This document shows, one piece after another, positions 16,375-26,267 of a DNA stretch of 37,173 nt (position 1 is the stretch's first letter; each line of letters opens with the position of its first letter). The translations under genes and the position numbers were made by a program. The DNA is from Cellvibrionales bacterium UBA7375 (GTDB lineage: Bacteria > Pseudomonadota > Gammaproteobacteria > Pseudomonadales > Porticoccaceae): positions 1-37,173 of the forward strand of contig CATAJQ010000001.1 of NCBI GenBank assembly GCA_949487135.1, in the 5' to 3' direction. The notes below the pieces were generated by a model that searched no databases, had not been told where the DNA came from, and was given only the letters and a program-made list of their open reading frames with translations.

Positions 16375-16404
16375 AGTATACGGAACGTATCACTGTTATC
16401 ACAA
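16375..16404 (-). promoter_or_regulatory. Candidate hfq promoter
   Basis: On the minus strand TTGTGA (16404-16399) and TATACT (16380-16375) are 18 bp apart, a fair sigma70-type match. The -35 overlaps the miaA stop codon. Transcription would begin near 16368 and give a leader of roughly 105 nt containing the hairpin at 16344-16322. Confidence 0.5.
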
Positions 16405-17352
16405 AAAGTTCTTGTAGAGATCCTTTTGATCTAGGTAACCCTGTTGGTTGTCGACCTGTATCTGTTGACAGTTGGGCCAGTTACGCAACCAAGTCTGCTG
16501 TCTTTTGGCTAATTGCCTAGTGGCAATAATAGCCTTTTCAACCGCTTCATCTAACCCGCAATAACCTTCAAAATAATCCCACAACTGTCTGTAGCCTGCA
16601 GCTCTAATTGAGGGTAAATCAGCATGCAGATCACCACGCTGAAATAACTGCTCTACCTCAGAGGCAAAACCCGCCTCCATCATAGCCATAAAACGCTGTT
16701 CTATACGTTGATGAAGCAAGGCTCTATTTTGCAGCACTAGCGCATATTGGCGAACATCATAATCTTGTTCGATACCGCCTTGAGATTGACTTTGCAATTC
16801 TGAAAGCGGTGTACCGGTAATTTTGTAGACCTCAAGGGCTCGCTGAATACGTTGCGAATGATTTGGATGCAATTTTTCTGCAGTTATTGAATCAACTAAC
16901 TGCAACTGCTGGTGAACACTTGCCCAACCTTCCCTGTCTGCCTGCTCCTGAATACCTTTTCGGATATCTGCATCTGCGGATGGCAAATCAGATAGTCCCT
17001 CAAGTAACACTTTAAAGTATAGCATGCTACCGCCAACTAGCAGGGGTATTCGCCCCATACTGTGGATATCGGCTATTTCTTTTTTGGCATCATTAGCAAA
17101 GTCAGCGGCACTGTAAGCATCGGCAGGATCACAAAAGCTAAGTAATCGATGTGGTGCTTTGCTTAAGGTTTCGGAATCAGGTTTGGCGGTACCTATATCC
17201 ATCTGCTGATATATTTGCGCCGAATCGACATTAATAAGCTCAACTGGCAGGGGTTCAAGCAATGAAATAGCAAGATCAGTCTTGCCACTTGCTGTTGGCC
17301 CCATCAAAAAGATAACCGGTAGTTGCTGTTGCTTAGCCAAGTTAATTCTCAA
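16399..17352 (-). CDS. miaA: tRNA dimethylallyltransferase
   Basis: MiaA transfers a dimethylallyl group to A37 of tRNAs that read UNN codons, the first step to ms2i6A. This 317-residue protein has the P-loop [11 protein letters not shown] near residues 18-28, [18 protein letters not shown], and the catalytic-region blocks [11 protein letters not shown] and [10 protein letters not shown]. It starts at TTG (17350-17352), which overlaps the mutL TGA stop as TTGA, so translation is probably coupled. Its stop adjoins the candidate hfq promoter. Confidence 0.97.
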   Translation of the reverse strand: MRINLAKQQQLPVIFLMGPTASGKTDLAISLLEPLPVELINVDSAQIYQQMDIGTAKPDSETLSKAPHRLLSFCDPADAYSAADFANDAKKEIADIHSMGRIPLLVGGSMLYFKVLLEGLSDLPSADADIRKGIQEQADREGWASVHQQLQLVDSITAEKLHPNHSQRIQRALEVYKITGTPLSELQSQSQGGIEQDYDVRQYALVLQNRALLHQRIEQRFMAMMEAGFASEVEQLFQRGDLHADLPSIRAAGYRQLWDYFEGYCGLDEAVEKAIIATRQLAKRQQTWLRNWPNCQQIQVDNQQGYLDQKDLYKNFL

Positions 17353-19139
17353 CGCCCGCGCAAAAAGAGCTTGTCTAGCTCGTCGAGGCTAAGCTGAAAG
17401 TAGGTAGGTCGCCCGTGATTACATTGACCACTGCGCTCGGTGGCCTCCATGTCGCGCAACAGCGCATTCATTTCTGGGATACTGAGTTTACGGTTTGCTC
17501 GCACTGAGCCATGACAGGCCATGGTTGAAAGTATTTCATTGATTTGATGCCTGATTCGCTCTGAAGTGCCATGCTCAAGCACATCTGATATAACATCACG
17601 CAACAAACTTTCAACTTGGGTTCCACGCAATAGTGCTGGGATTTCTCGAACAACTATATTTTCCGCGGCTGCTCGCTCAACTAAAAAGCCCAACCGCTTA
17701 AAAACTTCGGGGTTTTGCTCTACAGCATCGGCTTCTCGCTGACTGACAGACAGACTTTCTGGCACTAGTAACGGCTGAGATATTAGCCCTTCTTTATCAA
17801 AATCTATTTTCATTTGCTCATAGGTTATGCGCTCATGAGCAGCATGCATATCGACAACGATCATTCCCTGTTCATTTTCGGCCAGAATATATATGCCCTT
17901 TAATTGCGCTATAGCAAACCCTAATGGCGGAATAGTGGCGGATTCTTGGTATGCGTTATCGCCGTACAGCGATTGATAGGCATGCATTGGCGTATTAACC
18001 GACTGCCCTTGAAAACCTGAAGTCTGGGGCGAGAAACTATAGCCGCTTGAGGCTGGCGCCAAGCCCATTGATGATTGAGTGGGAATGGTTTCTTCTGCTA
18101 ACAGACTCTGGCCTTCATTTGACTGAAGATGATCCTGTGGTCGGTCTTTGGCCAAAACTTTTTGCAGGGTACCTGAAACAAAACCATGTATTGATCGACT
18201 GTCTCTAAAGCGAACCTCATGTTTGGTAGGATGCACGTTTACATCCACATCTTTGGGTTCAATTTCTAAAAATAAAACAAAGGCGGGATGACGACCATGA
18301 TAGAGAACATCTTGATAAGCCTGTCGCACCGCATGGGACACCACCTTATCTCGAATACTGCGACCATTGACAAAAAAGTGTTGCAGATCGGTCTGACTTC
18401 TTGAAAAAGTCGGCAGGCCAATCCAACCCCAAAGCCGAATTCCAGCTCGCTCGTAATCTATATACAGCGCCTGCTCCATAAAAGGTTTGCCACAGATATC
18501 AGCAACCCGCTTTTCTTGTTCAAGTACAGTTTCTGCAGGCTGAAGATTAAGGTTAACTCGCTGATTATGTTTTAGGCTAAAAGCCACCTGCATATGACTC
18601 AGCGCGAGCTTTTTGGCGTAGTCGTCAATTCGATTATATTCGGTGGTTTCGGTACGCAAAAATTTTCGTCTGGCAGGCGTATTAAAGAACAGATCTCGCA
18701 CATCAACGCTTGTCCCGACTGGATGGGCGGCCGGCTGAACATCAACCGCCATATCTCTGCCTTCACTAACTGCTTTCCACGCCTGACTTTCTCCGTTATT
18801 AGAGATCAGGGATAGACGTGAGACTGAGGCTATACTAGCCAGCGCCTCACCTCTAAAACCCAGTGTACCAACCGCTTCTAAATCATCGATATCTGAGATT
18901 TTACTGGTAGCGTGACGACTTAGCGCCAATGCCATATCTGACTGCTCTATGCCACAGCCATTGTCGCGAACACAGAGTCGCTTAACACCACCCTGCTCAA
19001 CTTCTATATCTATTCGCGTGGCACCGGCATCGAGACTGTTTTCTACTAGCTCTTTAAGCACTGATGCCGGACGCTCAACCACTTCACCTGCCGCTATCTG
19101 GTTAGCGAGTTGTGGGCTTAGGGTATTAATTGTTGGCAT
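17349..19139 (-). CDS. mutL: DNA mismatch repair protein MutL
   Basis: MutL couples MutS mismatch recognition to strand removal. The N-terminal GHKL ATPase has [26 protein letters not shown] and [10 protein letters not shown]. The C-terminal dimerisation domain carries [12 protein letters not shown] near residue 428, which fits the DQHA(x)2E(x)4E endonuclease motif of MutL proteins from bacteria without MutH. The length of 596 residues is normal. It lies between amiB and miaA in the usual order, with a 4-bp overlap with miaA. Confidence 0.97.
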   Translation of the reverse strand: MPTINTLSPQLANQIAAGEVVERPASVLKELVENSLDAGATRIDIEVEQGGVKRLCVRDNGCGIEQSDMALALSRHATSKISDIDDLEAVGTLGFRGEALASIASVSRLSLISNNGESQAWKAVSEGRDMAVDVQPAAHPVGTSVDVRDLFFNTPARRKFLRTETTEYNRIDDYAKKLALSHMQVAFSLKHNQRVNLNLQPAETVLEQEKRVADICGKPFMEQALYIDYERAGIRLWGWIGLPTFSRSQTDLQHFFVNGRSIRDKVVSHAVRQAYQDVLYHGRHPAFVLFLEIEPKDVDVNVHPTKHEVRFRDSRSIHGFVSGTLQKVLAKDRPQDHLQSNEGQSLLAEETIPTQSSMGLAPASSGYSFSPQTSGFQGQSVNTPMHAYQSLYGDNAYQESATIPPLGFAIAQLKGIYILAENEQGMIVVDMHAAHERITYEQMKIDFDKEGLISQPLLVPESLSVSQREADAVEQNPEVFKRLGFLVERAAAENIVVREIPALLRGTQVESLLRDVISDVLEHGTSERIRHQINEILSTMACHGSVRANRKLSIPEMNALLRDMEATERSGQCNHGRPTYFQLSLDELDKLFLRGR

Positions 19140-19163
19140 AGCCTAGTGTCCGTTTTAAGTGTT

Positions 19164-20504
19164 TTAGCGACCGGGAATCGCGATTTCCTGGCCTACGCGA
19201 ATTTTACTGGATGACATATTATTGTAGCGCATAAGTTTGCTCATTGAGATTTTATACTGAGCTGATATTTCTGACAGTGTATCGCCTCGAGCAACAATAT
19301 AACGCAATGGTTTACCGCTCATCACTTTAGCCAGCTTCGTACCTTCTGGCGGATGCTCGGAATAATATTGATCCAGCCCATTATAAATAGCTTTTGCCAT
19401 TCGCTGCTGATAATTGGCACTGGCAAGTTTGCGCGCTTCTTTGGGGTTAGAAATAAAACCTGTTTCGATCAATAAAGAGGGAATATCTGGCGACTTTAAA
19501 ACCAAAAAGTTAGCTTGCTCGACTTTCTTTTTATGCAATCTTGCCACCGAGCCCATTTGTTTTAGTACCTGCTTACCCGCATCAAGGCTAGTACTCATAG
19601 TGGCAGTCATGGATAAATCTAGAAGAACACCGGCTAACATCTCATCCTTATCTTCCAGATTTAATGCCGTACCACCACCAATTAAATCGGCACTATTTTG
19701 TTTTTTTGCCAAAAATCTGGCAGCTTCACTGGATGCACCTCTATTAGACAACGCATAGACTGAGGCGCCGTTGGCGCGGGGATCGGTAAACGCATCAGCG
19801 TGTATAGAAATGAAAAAATCAGCCTTATTATCTCGCGCTATTTGCGTGCGCTTACGATGAGCCAAAAAGTAGTCACCGGTTCGAATCAAAACACCTTTAT
19901 AGTTGGGGTCTTTATCGAATAGTTTTTTAAGGCGTTGTGAAATTTGTAAAACCACAATCTTTTCTCGCATACGATTTGGGCCCAGTGCACCAGGATCCAC
20001 ACCGCCATGACCCGCGTCAATTGCGATTACAATTTCACGATCCGTTTGCTCGACTACCTCTTCAACCGAACGACTTTTACTCAGTTGTTTAGCCTTGAGA
20101 TCAACCACCAAACGGTTACTGTATTGCTCATTTGCCGCAAGCGTAAATGACTTATGGCTAACTGCCTGTTTTAAGTCTAAAACGATACGTATATCGTCGC
20201 CCTTGCGGTGGGCAGCTCGCATTTTACTAATTGGGGTATCCTTAAGCTTTAGATGTGACAACGAGGGTTTTTGAGGCACATTTGCCACATCGACCACTAG
20301 CCGCCTTGGGTTATCTAATTGAAAAACTCTGTAGTCTATGGCGCCCCTTATATCGAACACAATTCGGGTTTTTTCTGAAATCTGTGATAAGCGAACCGAA
20401 CTTATTTCTGCGGCATTCACTGAGGTGATAAACGCCCCACTGAATAGAAGCGTCAAAATACTTAGGGTAGCGAAAACTATTTTTAATGGTTTTAGAAATT
20501 GCAC
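19164..20504 (-). CDS. amiB: N-acetylmuramoyl-L-alanine amidase AmiB-type with AMIN and LysM domains
   Basis: This periplasmic zinc amidase cleaves the peptide from MurNAc in septal peptidoglycan during daughter-cell separation. The protein has a signal peptide ending near VNA, an N-terminal AMIN domain (about residues 33-130) that targets the septum, and an Amidase_3 domain (about 160-385). The Amidase_3 domain carries IAIDAGHGGVDPGA, FISIHADAF and LLIETGFISN. A C-terminal LysM repeat follows (about 400-444, YIVARGDTLSEISAQYKIS). I prefer the GTG at 20502-20504, which is 8 nt after AGGG; a TTG one codon upstream is closer to the ribosome site. It is located between tsaE and mutL, as in most relatives. 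Confidence 0.95.
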   Translation of the reverse strand: MQFLKPLKIVFATLSILTLLFSGAFITSVNAAEISSVRLSQISEKTRIVFDIRGAIDYRVFQLDNPRRLVVDVANVPQKPSLSHLKLKDTPISKMRAAHRKGDDIRIVLDLKQAVSHKSFTLAANEQYSNRLVVDLKAKQLSKSRSVEEVVEQTDREIVIAIDAGHGGVDPGALGPNRMREKIVVLQISQRLKKLFDKDPNYKGVLIRTGDYFLAHRKRTQIARDNKADFFISIHADAFTDPRANGASVYALSNRGASSEAARFLAKKQNSADLIGGGTALNLEDKDEMLAGVLLDLSMTATMSTSLDAGKQVLKQMGSVARLHKKKVEQANFLVLKSPDIPSLLIETGFISNPKEARKLASANYQQRMAKAIYNGLDQYYSEHPPEGTKLAKVMSGKPLRYIVARGDTLSEISAQYKISMSKLMRYNNMSSSKIRVGQEIAIPGR

Positions 20505-20525
20505 CAACTTTACCCTAAATAATGT

Positions 20526-21017
20526 TTACTGTTGCTGTAATAAATTTATACATTGCTTACCAGACTCAGTACTTGAATCAAGGGTCACTTGGCGACCAGA
20601 TCCATTAAGCTGTATACCAATTGATAGATCCGGCAGAGGAATATAGCTTCCTCCGTTTTCTGGCCACTCTATTATGCACAACTTAGCCTCTGATAGGTAA
20701 TCAGAAAAACCAATATGCTCTAGCTCTTCTGGGTCTATTAAACGGTATAAGTCAAAATGGTAAATTTTACCTATTGCGAGCTGATAGGGCTCTACCAAGG
20801 TATAGGTCGGGCTTTTTACGGCGCCTTGATGACCAAGCCCCTGCAATATGCCCCGGCTAATGGTTGTTTTTCCCGCACCTAGGTCCCCATTTAGCAAAAT
20901 GAGTAATGGCGAATCTATTTTGCCAATTGCTGCCGCCAGTTGCGCCCCAAAATCTACCATCTTGGACTCACCTTCAAGGGCTACTGATCGCTGTATATCA
21001 GCATTGGCTAAAGCCAT
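20526..21017 (-). CDS. tsaE: tRNA threonylcarbamoyladenosine biosynthesis ATPase TsaE
   Basis: TsaE is the ATPase that drives the TsaB-TsaD complex to make t6A37 in tRNAs that read ANN codons. This 163-residue protein has the P-loop GDLGAGKTTISRG at residues 44-56, SPTYTLVEPY, HFDLYRL and a conserved IEWPE block, all typical of TsaE. Its ATG overlaps the nnr stop by one base, so the genes are translationally coupled. Confidence 0.96.
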   Translation of the reverse strand: MALANADIQRSVALEGESKMVDFGAQLAAAIGKIDSPLLILLNGDLGAGKTTISRGILQGLGHQGAVKSPTYTLVEPYQLAIGKIYHFDLYRLIDPEELEHIGFSDYLSEAKLCIIEWPENGGSYIPLPDLSIGIQLNGSGRQVTLDSSTESGKQCINLLQQQ

Positions 21018-22534
21018 TATTGGTACTCCTGATTGAGTAACTTTTGCAAATAAGGTAAAAGATCTGTGGCCGCAATACCTCGGTAACCCGAATCGTCAAC
21101 TAGCCTATCCGCCGCCGCTGAGTGCAAACAACACCCTAGTTCTGTGGCATCTTGTAGGCTTAGACCCTGAGCAACTAGGCTGCCAATTATACCGCTTAAT
21201 AGGTCGCCCATTCCGGCTGTTGCCATACCGGGATTACCATAGGGGCAAACCTTAATTATTTGATCGGCACCTGCTATTAAAGTTCCTGGCCCTTTTAATA
21301 AAACCACAGCGTTGTATTTTTGCTGTAATTGTTGCACTGCCGAGAAGCGATCTGCCTCAATTTCAGCGACGCTGACACCTAATAAGCGCGCGGCTTCAGC
21401 AGCATGCGGGGTTATAACCCATGAGTGATCGGTGGTTTTGACCACTCGCCCGTCTGCAAGAATATTTAGGGCATCGGCATCCAGCACCATAGGCAAACCT
21501 GATGCGACGGCTTTTTGCAGCAATTGCTCTGACCAAGATGAGCGTCCAAGACCAGGACCTACCACTAGCACCGATGGTTTATCTAACCAGGGTTCTAGCT
21601 GCTGACCTGAAGTTACACCACAGGCCATAATTTCTGGGCGGCGAGCCAGTATATTGGGTACGTGTTGTGGCTGGGTCGCCACCGAGGTAAGACCACTGCC
21701 AGTTCTTACGCTTGCTTCAGCAGCCATAGATGCCGCACCGCCATAGCCCTGATCACCACCTATTACCATGCAGTGACCTCTTTTGTTTTTGTACTCATCG
21801 CCAACAAAATGTGGCATCAATTCGAGCAATTCAAATAGATCCAATAATTTAGCTGCGGGCTGATATTGTGCAAATATATGCTCAGAAATATCCAGTGAGT
21901 GATAGATCACCTCACCGCAAAGTGCTGGCCCTTTAGCAGTAAATAATCCCTGTTTAGCAGCGACAAAGGTTACTGTTAGATCTGCTGATACTGCATTGTC
22001 TTGAACCGCGCCAGTATCTGCATTGAGCCCTGAGGGTATATCCATGGATAAAACCGGCAATTCAGCGGCATTAATTAGCTCGATTGCTTGATCGAAGGAT
22101 TTACGCAGCTGGCCTTTGTAACCAATACCTAAAAGGCAATCGACAACAACCCCTTCTTGAAGGACTAAATTGGCATTAAAGTCGGTAACAGGTACATTAT
22201 TTTCTTGAGCATATTGTCGCGCTTGAAGTGTCTCAGCAGACATTTTTTTAGTTCCTGCCAACTCAACTATTTGCACTGGAATAAGCTTCTGTGCCGCTCG
22301 AGCGGCTAAGATATAACCATCACCCGCATTATTACCCGAACCACAGAATATTGTGATTAAGCTGGGCTGACCAAAGGCCTCTAGTAATTCATCGAATGCG
22401 GCCATGCCGGCACGATTCATTAGTTTTATGGCCTTATTGTTTAGTTGTGCAATGGCTTCTTGATCAATTTCTCGAATAGTTTGGGCAGTGTAAAGGTTAT
22501 CTTGTATTTGGCTATCTAATAGAAAATGCGACAT
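21017..22534 (-). CDS. nnr: Bifunctional NAD(P)HX repair enzyme (epimerase and ADP/ATP-dependent dehydratase)
   Basis: Nnr repairs hydrated NADH and NADPH: the N-terminal YjeF_N domain epimerises NAD(P)HX, and the C-terminal ribokinase-like domain dehydrates it. The N-terminal half (about residues 15-220) has CGSGNNAGDGYILAR-like sequence and LSMDIPSGLNADTG. The C-terminal half (about 240-500) has GDQGYGGAASMAAEA, VLDADALNIL and GNPGMATAGMGDLLSGIIG, including the catalytic GMGD. The length of 505 residues matches the fused form. It is the first gene of the minus-strand superoperon, divergent from queG with 56 bp between starts, so the promoters of both must lie in that gap. Confidence 0.96.
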   Translation of the reverse strand: MSHFLLDSQIQDNLYTAQTIREIDQEAIAQLNNKAIKLMNRAGMAAFDELLEAFGQPSLITIFCGSGNNAGDGYILAARAAQKLIPVQIVELAGTKKMSAETLQARQYAQENNVPVTDFNANLVLQEGVVVDCLLGIGYKGQLRKSFDQAIELINAAELPVLSMDIPSGLNADTGAVQDNAVSADLTVTFVAAKQGLFTAKGPALCGEVIYHSLDISEHIFAQYQPAAKLLDLFELLELMPHFVGDEYKNKRGHCMVIGGDQGYGGAASMAAEASVRTGSGLTSVATQPQHVPNILARRPEIMACGVTSGQQLEPWLDKPSVLVVGPGLGRSSWSEQLLQKAVASGLPMVLDADALNILADGRVVKTTDHSWVITPHAAEAARLLGVSVAEIEADRFSAVQQLQQKYNAVVLLKGPGTLIAGADQIIKVCPYGNPGMATAGMGDLLSGIIGSLVAQGLSLQDATELGCCLHSAAADRLVDDSGYRGIAATDLLPYLQKLLNQEYQ

Positions 22535-22590
22535 TTTGTTTATATCTCAGTAAAATTGCAGCAATTATAAGTTAGATTGACCGAGAACAC

Positions 22591-23697
22591 ATGCCCGAAA
22601 CTACGCAATTCGACAACTTAGATGCCGCGTCTCTGCAGCAACTTGCCACCAATATCAAACATTGGGGTAAGGATTTAGGGTTTCAGCAAGTTGCCATTGT
22701 TAAGCCTAACTTAGATGAGGCATCGCAACGCCTGCGTTTATGGCTTGATAACAGCTATCAGGGCAGTATGAATTGGATGTCGGAGCATGGCGATAAACGC
22801 TTTAAAATTGATAAGTTGGTGGCTCGCACTTTAAGGGTAATTTCGGTGCGTATGGACTATTTAGCCGATGAAAATATGGTGGCTGTTCTAAAGGATAATA
22901 ATAAAGCTTATATTTCTCGTTACGCTCTAGGCCGTGATTATCATAAGTTAATTCGTAAGCGACTAGCTGAATTAACCCGAAAAATAGAAGAGCAATTACC
23001 CGATTTAAATCTTTCTCAGCGACCTTTTGTCGACAGCGCTCCAGTGATGGAAAAACCGCTAGCAGAACAGGCTGGGCTGGGTTGGATTGGCAAAAATAGT
23101 CTTTTGATTAATAACAAAGTCGGCTCTTGGTTTTTTCTTGGGGAAATATACACCTCGGTGCCTCTCCCAGTAGACAATCTTGAACAACCTAATCGATGTG
23201 GTAATTGTCGCGCCTGCCTCAAGGTGTGCCCTACTGATGCTTTTCCAGAGCCCTATGTGCTGGATGCTAGAAAGTGTATCTCTTATCAAACGATTGAGAA
23301 CAAAGAGGCTATCCCTGAAGCATTTCGCCCGCTAATGGGCAATCGCGTTTTTGGCTGTGATGATTGTCAGATTATCTGCCCATGGAACCGCGGGGCGCCA
23401 AAAACCAAGGAAATGGATTTTTCGCCGCGTCACAATTTAGATAATTCTGATCTATTAACCCTTTTTCAATGGACCGAAGATGAGTTTTTAAGCAAGACAG
23501 AAGGCTCAGCCATTCGCCGTATAGGGTATCAGCGCTGGCTGCGCAATCTTGCGGTGGGGCTTGGCAATGCCGATGGCTCTCCAGCAATTTTGCAACAGCT
23601 GGAACAAACAGTTCAGGATTCTTCAGAATTGGTAAAAGAACATGTGGATTGGGCCATACAGCAACAGCGCCAAAAAATAGCGGCTATGGCTGAATAA
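22591..23697 (+). CDS. queG: Epoxyqueuosine reductase
   Basis: QueG carries out the last step of queuosine synthesis, reducing epoxyqueuosine in tRNA with cobalamin and two [4Fe-4S] clusters. This 368-residue protein has [36 protein letters not shown] and GKNSLLI. Cluster ligands are visible as [12 protein letters not shown] near residue 203 and [11 protein letters not shown] near residue 256. The C-terminal end has the HEAT-like tail of the family. It converges on orn, and the two coding regions overlap by 14 bp at their 3' ends. Confidence 0.96.
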   Translation: MPETTQFDNLDAASLQQLATNIKHWGKDLGFQQVAIVKPNLDEASQRLRLWLDNSYQGSMNWMSEHGDKRFKIDKLVARTLRVISVRMDYLADENMVAVLKDNNKAYISRYALGRDYHKLIRKRLAELTRKIEEQLPDLNLSQRPFVDSAPVMEKPLAEQAGLGWIGKNSLLINNKVGSWFFLGEIYTSVPLPVDNLEQPNRCGNCRACLKVCPTDAFPEPYVLDARKCISYQTIENKEAIPEAFRPLMGNRVFGCDDCQIICPWNRGAPKTKEMDFSPRHNLDNSDLLTLFQWTEDEFLSKTEGSAIRRIGYQRWLRNLAVGLGNADGSPAILQQLEQTVQDSSELVKEHVDWAIQQQRQKIAAMAE

Positions 23698-24229
23698 ATA
23701 CTTTTCGGTAATAGGCTAACTCAGCGATAGAGTCATGGATATCATCCATCGCAAGATGAGAGCCCTTTTTATTAAACCCATTCATTAGCTCCGGCTTCCA
23801 GCGCCGAACGAGTTCTTTTAAAGTGCTGACATCAAGGTTACGGTAGTGAAAATAGTTGGCTAATTCAGGCATATACCGCACTAAAAAACGACGATCTTGA
23901 CCAATAGAATTACCACACATAGGTGACATACCCTCAGGAACCCATCGCTTTAGAAAATCCAGTGTAGCTAATTCAGCCTGCGCCTCAGTAACAGTGCTGT
24001 TAAGCACTCGTTCGGTAAGACCTGATTTACCGTGCTGATTGGTGTTCCATTCATCCATCGCTTGAATAAGCTCATTGGATTGATTAATTACTATGGACGG
24101 TCCCTCGGCTAGAACATTGAGTTCAGAGTCTGTTACCACCGTGGCAATTTCAATAATCCGCTCCTTTTGTGGATCTAAACCGGTCATTTCGAGGTCGATC
24201 CAAATTAGATTAAGGTTTTGATGTGTCAT
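23684..24229 (-). CDS. orn: Oligoribonuclease
   Basis: Orn is a DEDDh exoribonuclease that degrades di- to short oligoribonucleotides, including pGpG from cyclic-di-GMP breakdown. This 181-residue protein shows [11 protein letters not shown] (D and E), [13 protein letters not shown] (D), [11 protein letters not shown] and [12 protein letters not shown] (final H and D). It is convergent with queG and divergent from rsgA, the same three-gene neighbourhood as in E. coli. Confidence 0.97.
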   Translation of the reverse strand: MTHQNLNLIWIDLEMTGLDPQKERIIEIATVVTDSELNVLAEGPSIVINQSNELIQAMDEWNTNQHGKSGLTERVLNSTVTEAQAELATLDFLKRWVPEGMSPMCGNSIGQDRRFLVRYMPELANYFHYRNLDVSTLKELVRRWKPELMNGFNKKGSHLAMDDIHDSIAELAYYRKVFIQP

Positions 24230-24346
24230 TTACCCAGTTCCCTAGCTGTGCGCTAAATTTCTATTGCGGTGATTATGCTATATGCTTACCCGCTAGACCA
24301 CCAGAAATGATATGGTATAGGTGTGAATAATAATGGTTCGTAATAA

Positions 24347-25369
24347 ATGAGCAATCGAAAACTGAGCAAACGCCAGCAGGAACGAATTAAATCGATCCAA
24401 AATCGTCGGCGTGAGCAAGCAGAATCGAAAAAAAACCTTTACGATAAGGCGCTTGAAAGCCTTGATGGACTAGGCACTGAAACCAGCGGCTCGGTAATCA
24501 CTAACTATGGAAGCCAAGTCGATATTGAGGGGCATTCTGAACCCTTTACTGGGCAGATAGTACGCTGTTTTGTAAGAGCTAATATTCCAACCCTAGTCAC
24601 TGGCGATAATATTGTCTGGAGACCAGCTGAGCCGCAGGGTGTTGTGGTCGCCTTAGAGCCTCGCCAATCCGAATTAATTAGACCAGACAACTACGGTAAA
24701 TTGCGCCCTGTGGCAGCTAATATAGACCGTATTGGCGTGGTTTTTGCGGTTCAACCTGAGCCTAAATGTAATCTTATAGATCGTTATTTGGTTGCCGCTG
24801 AAGCACAGGGAATTGAACCCTTTCTGATACTCAATAAAATCGATCTTTTAAATCAACAAACAAATTCAGATATTGATTCTATAGTGTCTAGCTATCAAGC
24901 AATTGGCTATAAGGTTATTTGTGTATCGGCCATAGACAACGGCGGTATGGATCAACTGCAAGATTATTTAACCGATAAAAGCTGCATCTTTGTCGGTCAA
25001 TCTGGGGTTGGCAAATCGTCATTGATAAATCAGCTTGTTCCCGATAATAACAGTGCCGTAGGCCCTTTATCCGAAGCTACAAACGAGGGAACTCATACGA
25101 CCACTGCCTCAAAGCTAATTCATTTGGATAAAGGCGGTGTCATTATTGATTCACCGGGAATCAGAGAGTTTGCCCTCACCCACTTAAACCAAGAAGAAAT
25201 TATTCAAGGTTTTAAAGATTTTCGGCCTTTCTTGGGTCACTGTAAGTTTCGCGACTGCAAACATGAAAATGACGCTGGCTGTGCATTGGTTGCAGCTGTT
25301 GCCGCTGGCAAGCTTCAGCAACAACGACTGGATAACTATCGACAGATTATTAATAGTTTGGATAATTAA
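24347..25369 (+). CDS. rsgA: Ribosome small-subunit biogenesis GTPase RsgA
   Basis: RsgA is a circularly permuted GTPase that checks late 30S assembly. This 340-residue protein has an N-terminal OB fold, then the permuted order G4 NKIDLL, G1 GQSGVGKSSLI (about residues 217-227) and G3 DSPGIREF. The C-terminal zinc-binding region HCKFRDCKHENDAGCAL lies near residue 298. The basic N-terminus (SKRQQERIKSIQNRRRE) fits rRNA binding. It is followed by a rhodanese gene and psd. Confidence 0.97.
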   Translation: MSNRKLSKRQQERIKSIQNRRREQAESKKNLYDKALESLDGLGTETSGSVITNYGSQVDIEGHSEPFTGQIVRCFVRANIPTLVTGDNIVWRPAEPQGVVVALEPRQSELIRPDNYGKLRPVAANIDRIGVVFAVQPEPKCNLIDRYLVAAEAQGIEPFLILNKIDLLNQQTNSDIDSIVSSYQAIGYKVICVSAIDNGGMDQLQDYLTDKSCIFVGQSGVGKSSLINQLVPDNNSAVGPLSEATNEGTHTTTASKLIHLDKGGVIIDSPGIREFALTHLNQEEIIQGFKDFRPFLGHCKFRDCKHENDAGCALVAAVAAGKLQQQRLDNYRQIINSLDN

Positions 25370-25440
25370 TTTTATCTGTGATTAAACTATCGTGAAATCT
25401 GTTAAAATTTATCTTTTTATTTATCATCTAAATAATCACT

Positions 25441-26253
25441 ATGAACCATCTTATTGAACCCGAAACGCTAAAAGATCAATTGGGCACGCCAGACTTAATC
25501 ATTGTCGATTTGTGTAATCCATCGCTGTATCAACAGCAACATGTGCCCGGGGCTGTACATCTCTCTGGTCAGCACTTGATTGCCGGCATTCCTCCCGTGC
25601 CTGGTGCCTGCCCAGAAATATCCAAACTATCCGCAGTGATGGCTTATTTGGGGATAGATCATTCAAAAAAAGTGGTCCTATACGATGATGAAGGCGGCGG
25701 CTGGGCCGGAAGAATGGCGTGGTCGATGGATCTTTTGGGTTTGGACAATTGGCAATACCTAAATGGAGGCATTGTGCCTTGGATTAAAGAGGGTTTTCCC
25801 ACTGAGTCAAGCGCTAACCAACCCAATAGTATTGAGGTTGATGCGCTAATTGTGCCCTGCGCTAAAACAAGAATTGTGGCTGATGAAATTATTGCCTCAA
25901 TAGATAATGCTGACTTTGCGGTATGGGATGCACGAAGCCCTGGAGAATACACCGGTGATACTATTCGTTCTTCTCGTGGTGGGCATATACCCAATGCCAT
26001 TAACCTCGAGTGGACAATGCTAATGGACAGAGAAAAGAATTTACGCATCCGCGATGATGCTCAACAAATTCTCGATAATTTAGGGCTGAGCAAAGACAAA
26101 GAAATTGCGACACACTGTCAAAGTCATCACCGCTCCAGCTTTACATATATGGTGGCAAAGATTCTTGGTTATGACCGTATTCGCGGCTATGATGGCTCGT
26201 GGGGCGAATGGGGAAACCTAGAGCACACCCCAGTTGAAATAGGCCCTAAATAA
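25441..26253 (+). CDS. rhdA: Two-domain rhodanese (thiosulfate sulfurtransferase)
   Basis: This sulfurtransferase moves sulfane sulfur from thiosulfate or another donor to an acceptor such as cyanide or a thiol. The 270-residue protein has an inactive N-terminal rhodanese domain (with QQHVPGAVHLS) and an active C-terminal domain. Catalytic Cys226 lies in HCQSHHRSSF, close to the CQTHHRS loop of Azotobacter RhdA; E. coli SseA-type loops differ. The gene lies 14 bp before psd, an adjacency also known from Pseudomonas (rhdA-psd). I use rhdA on these grounds. Confidence 0.88.
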   Translation: MNHLIEPETLKDQLGTPDLIIVDLCNPSLYQQQHVPGAVHLSGQHLIAGIPPVPGACPEISKLSAVMAYLGIDHSKKVVLYDDEGGGWAGRMAWSMDLLGLDNWQYLNGGIVPWIKEGFPTESSANQPNSIEVDALIVPCAKTRIVADEIIASIDNADFAVWDARSPGEYTGDTIRSSRGGHIPNAINLEWTMLMDREKNLRIRDDAQQILDNLGLSKDKEIATHCQSHHRSSFTYMVAKILGYDRIRGYDGSWGEWGNLEHTPVEIGPK

Positions 26254-26267
26254 TAGAGAAGAAGACT

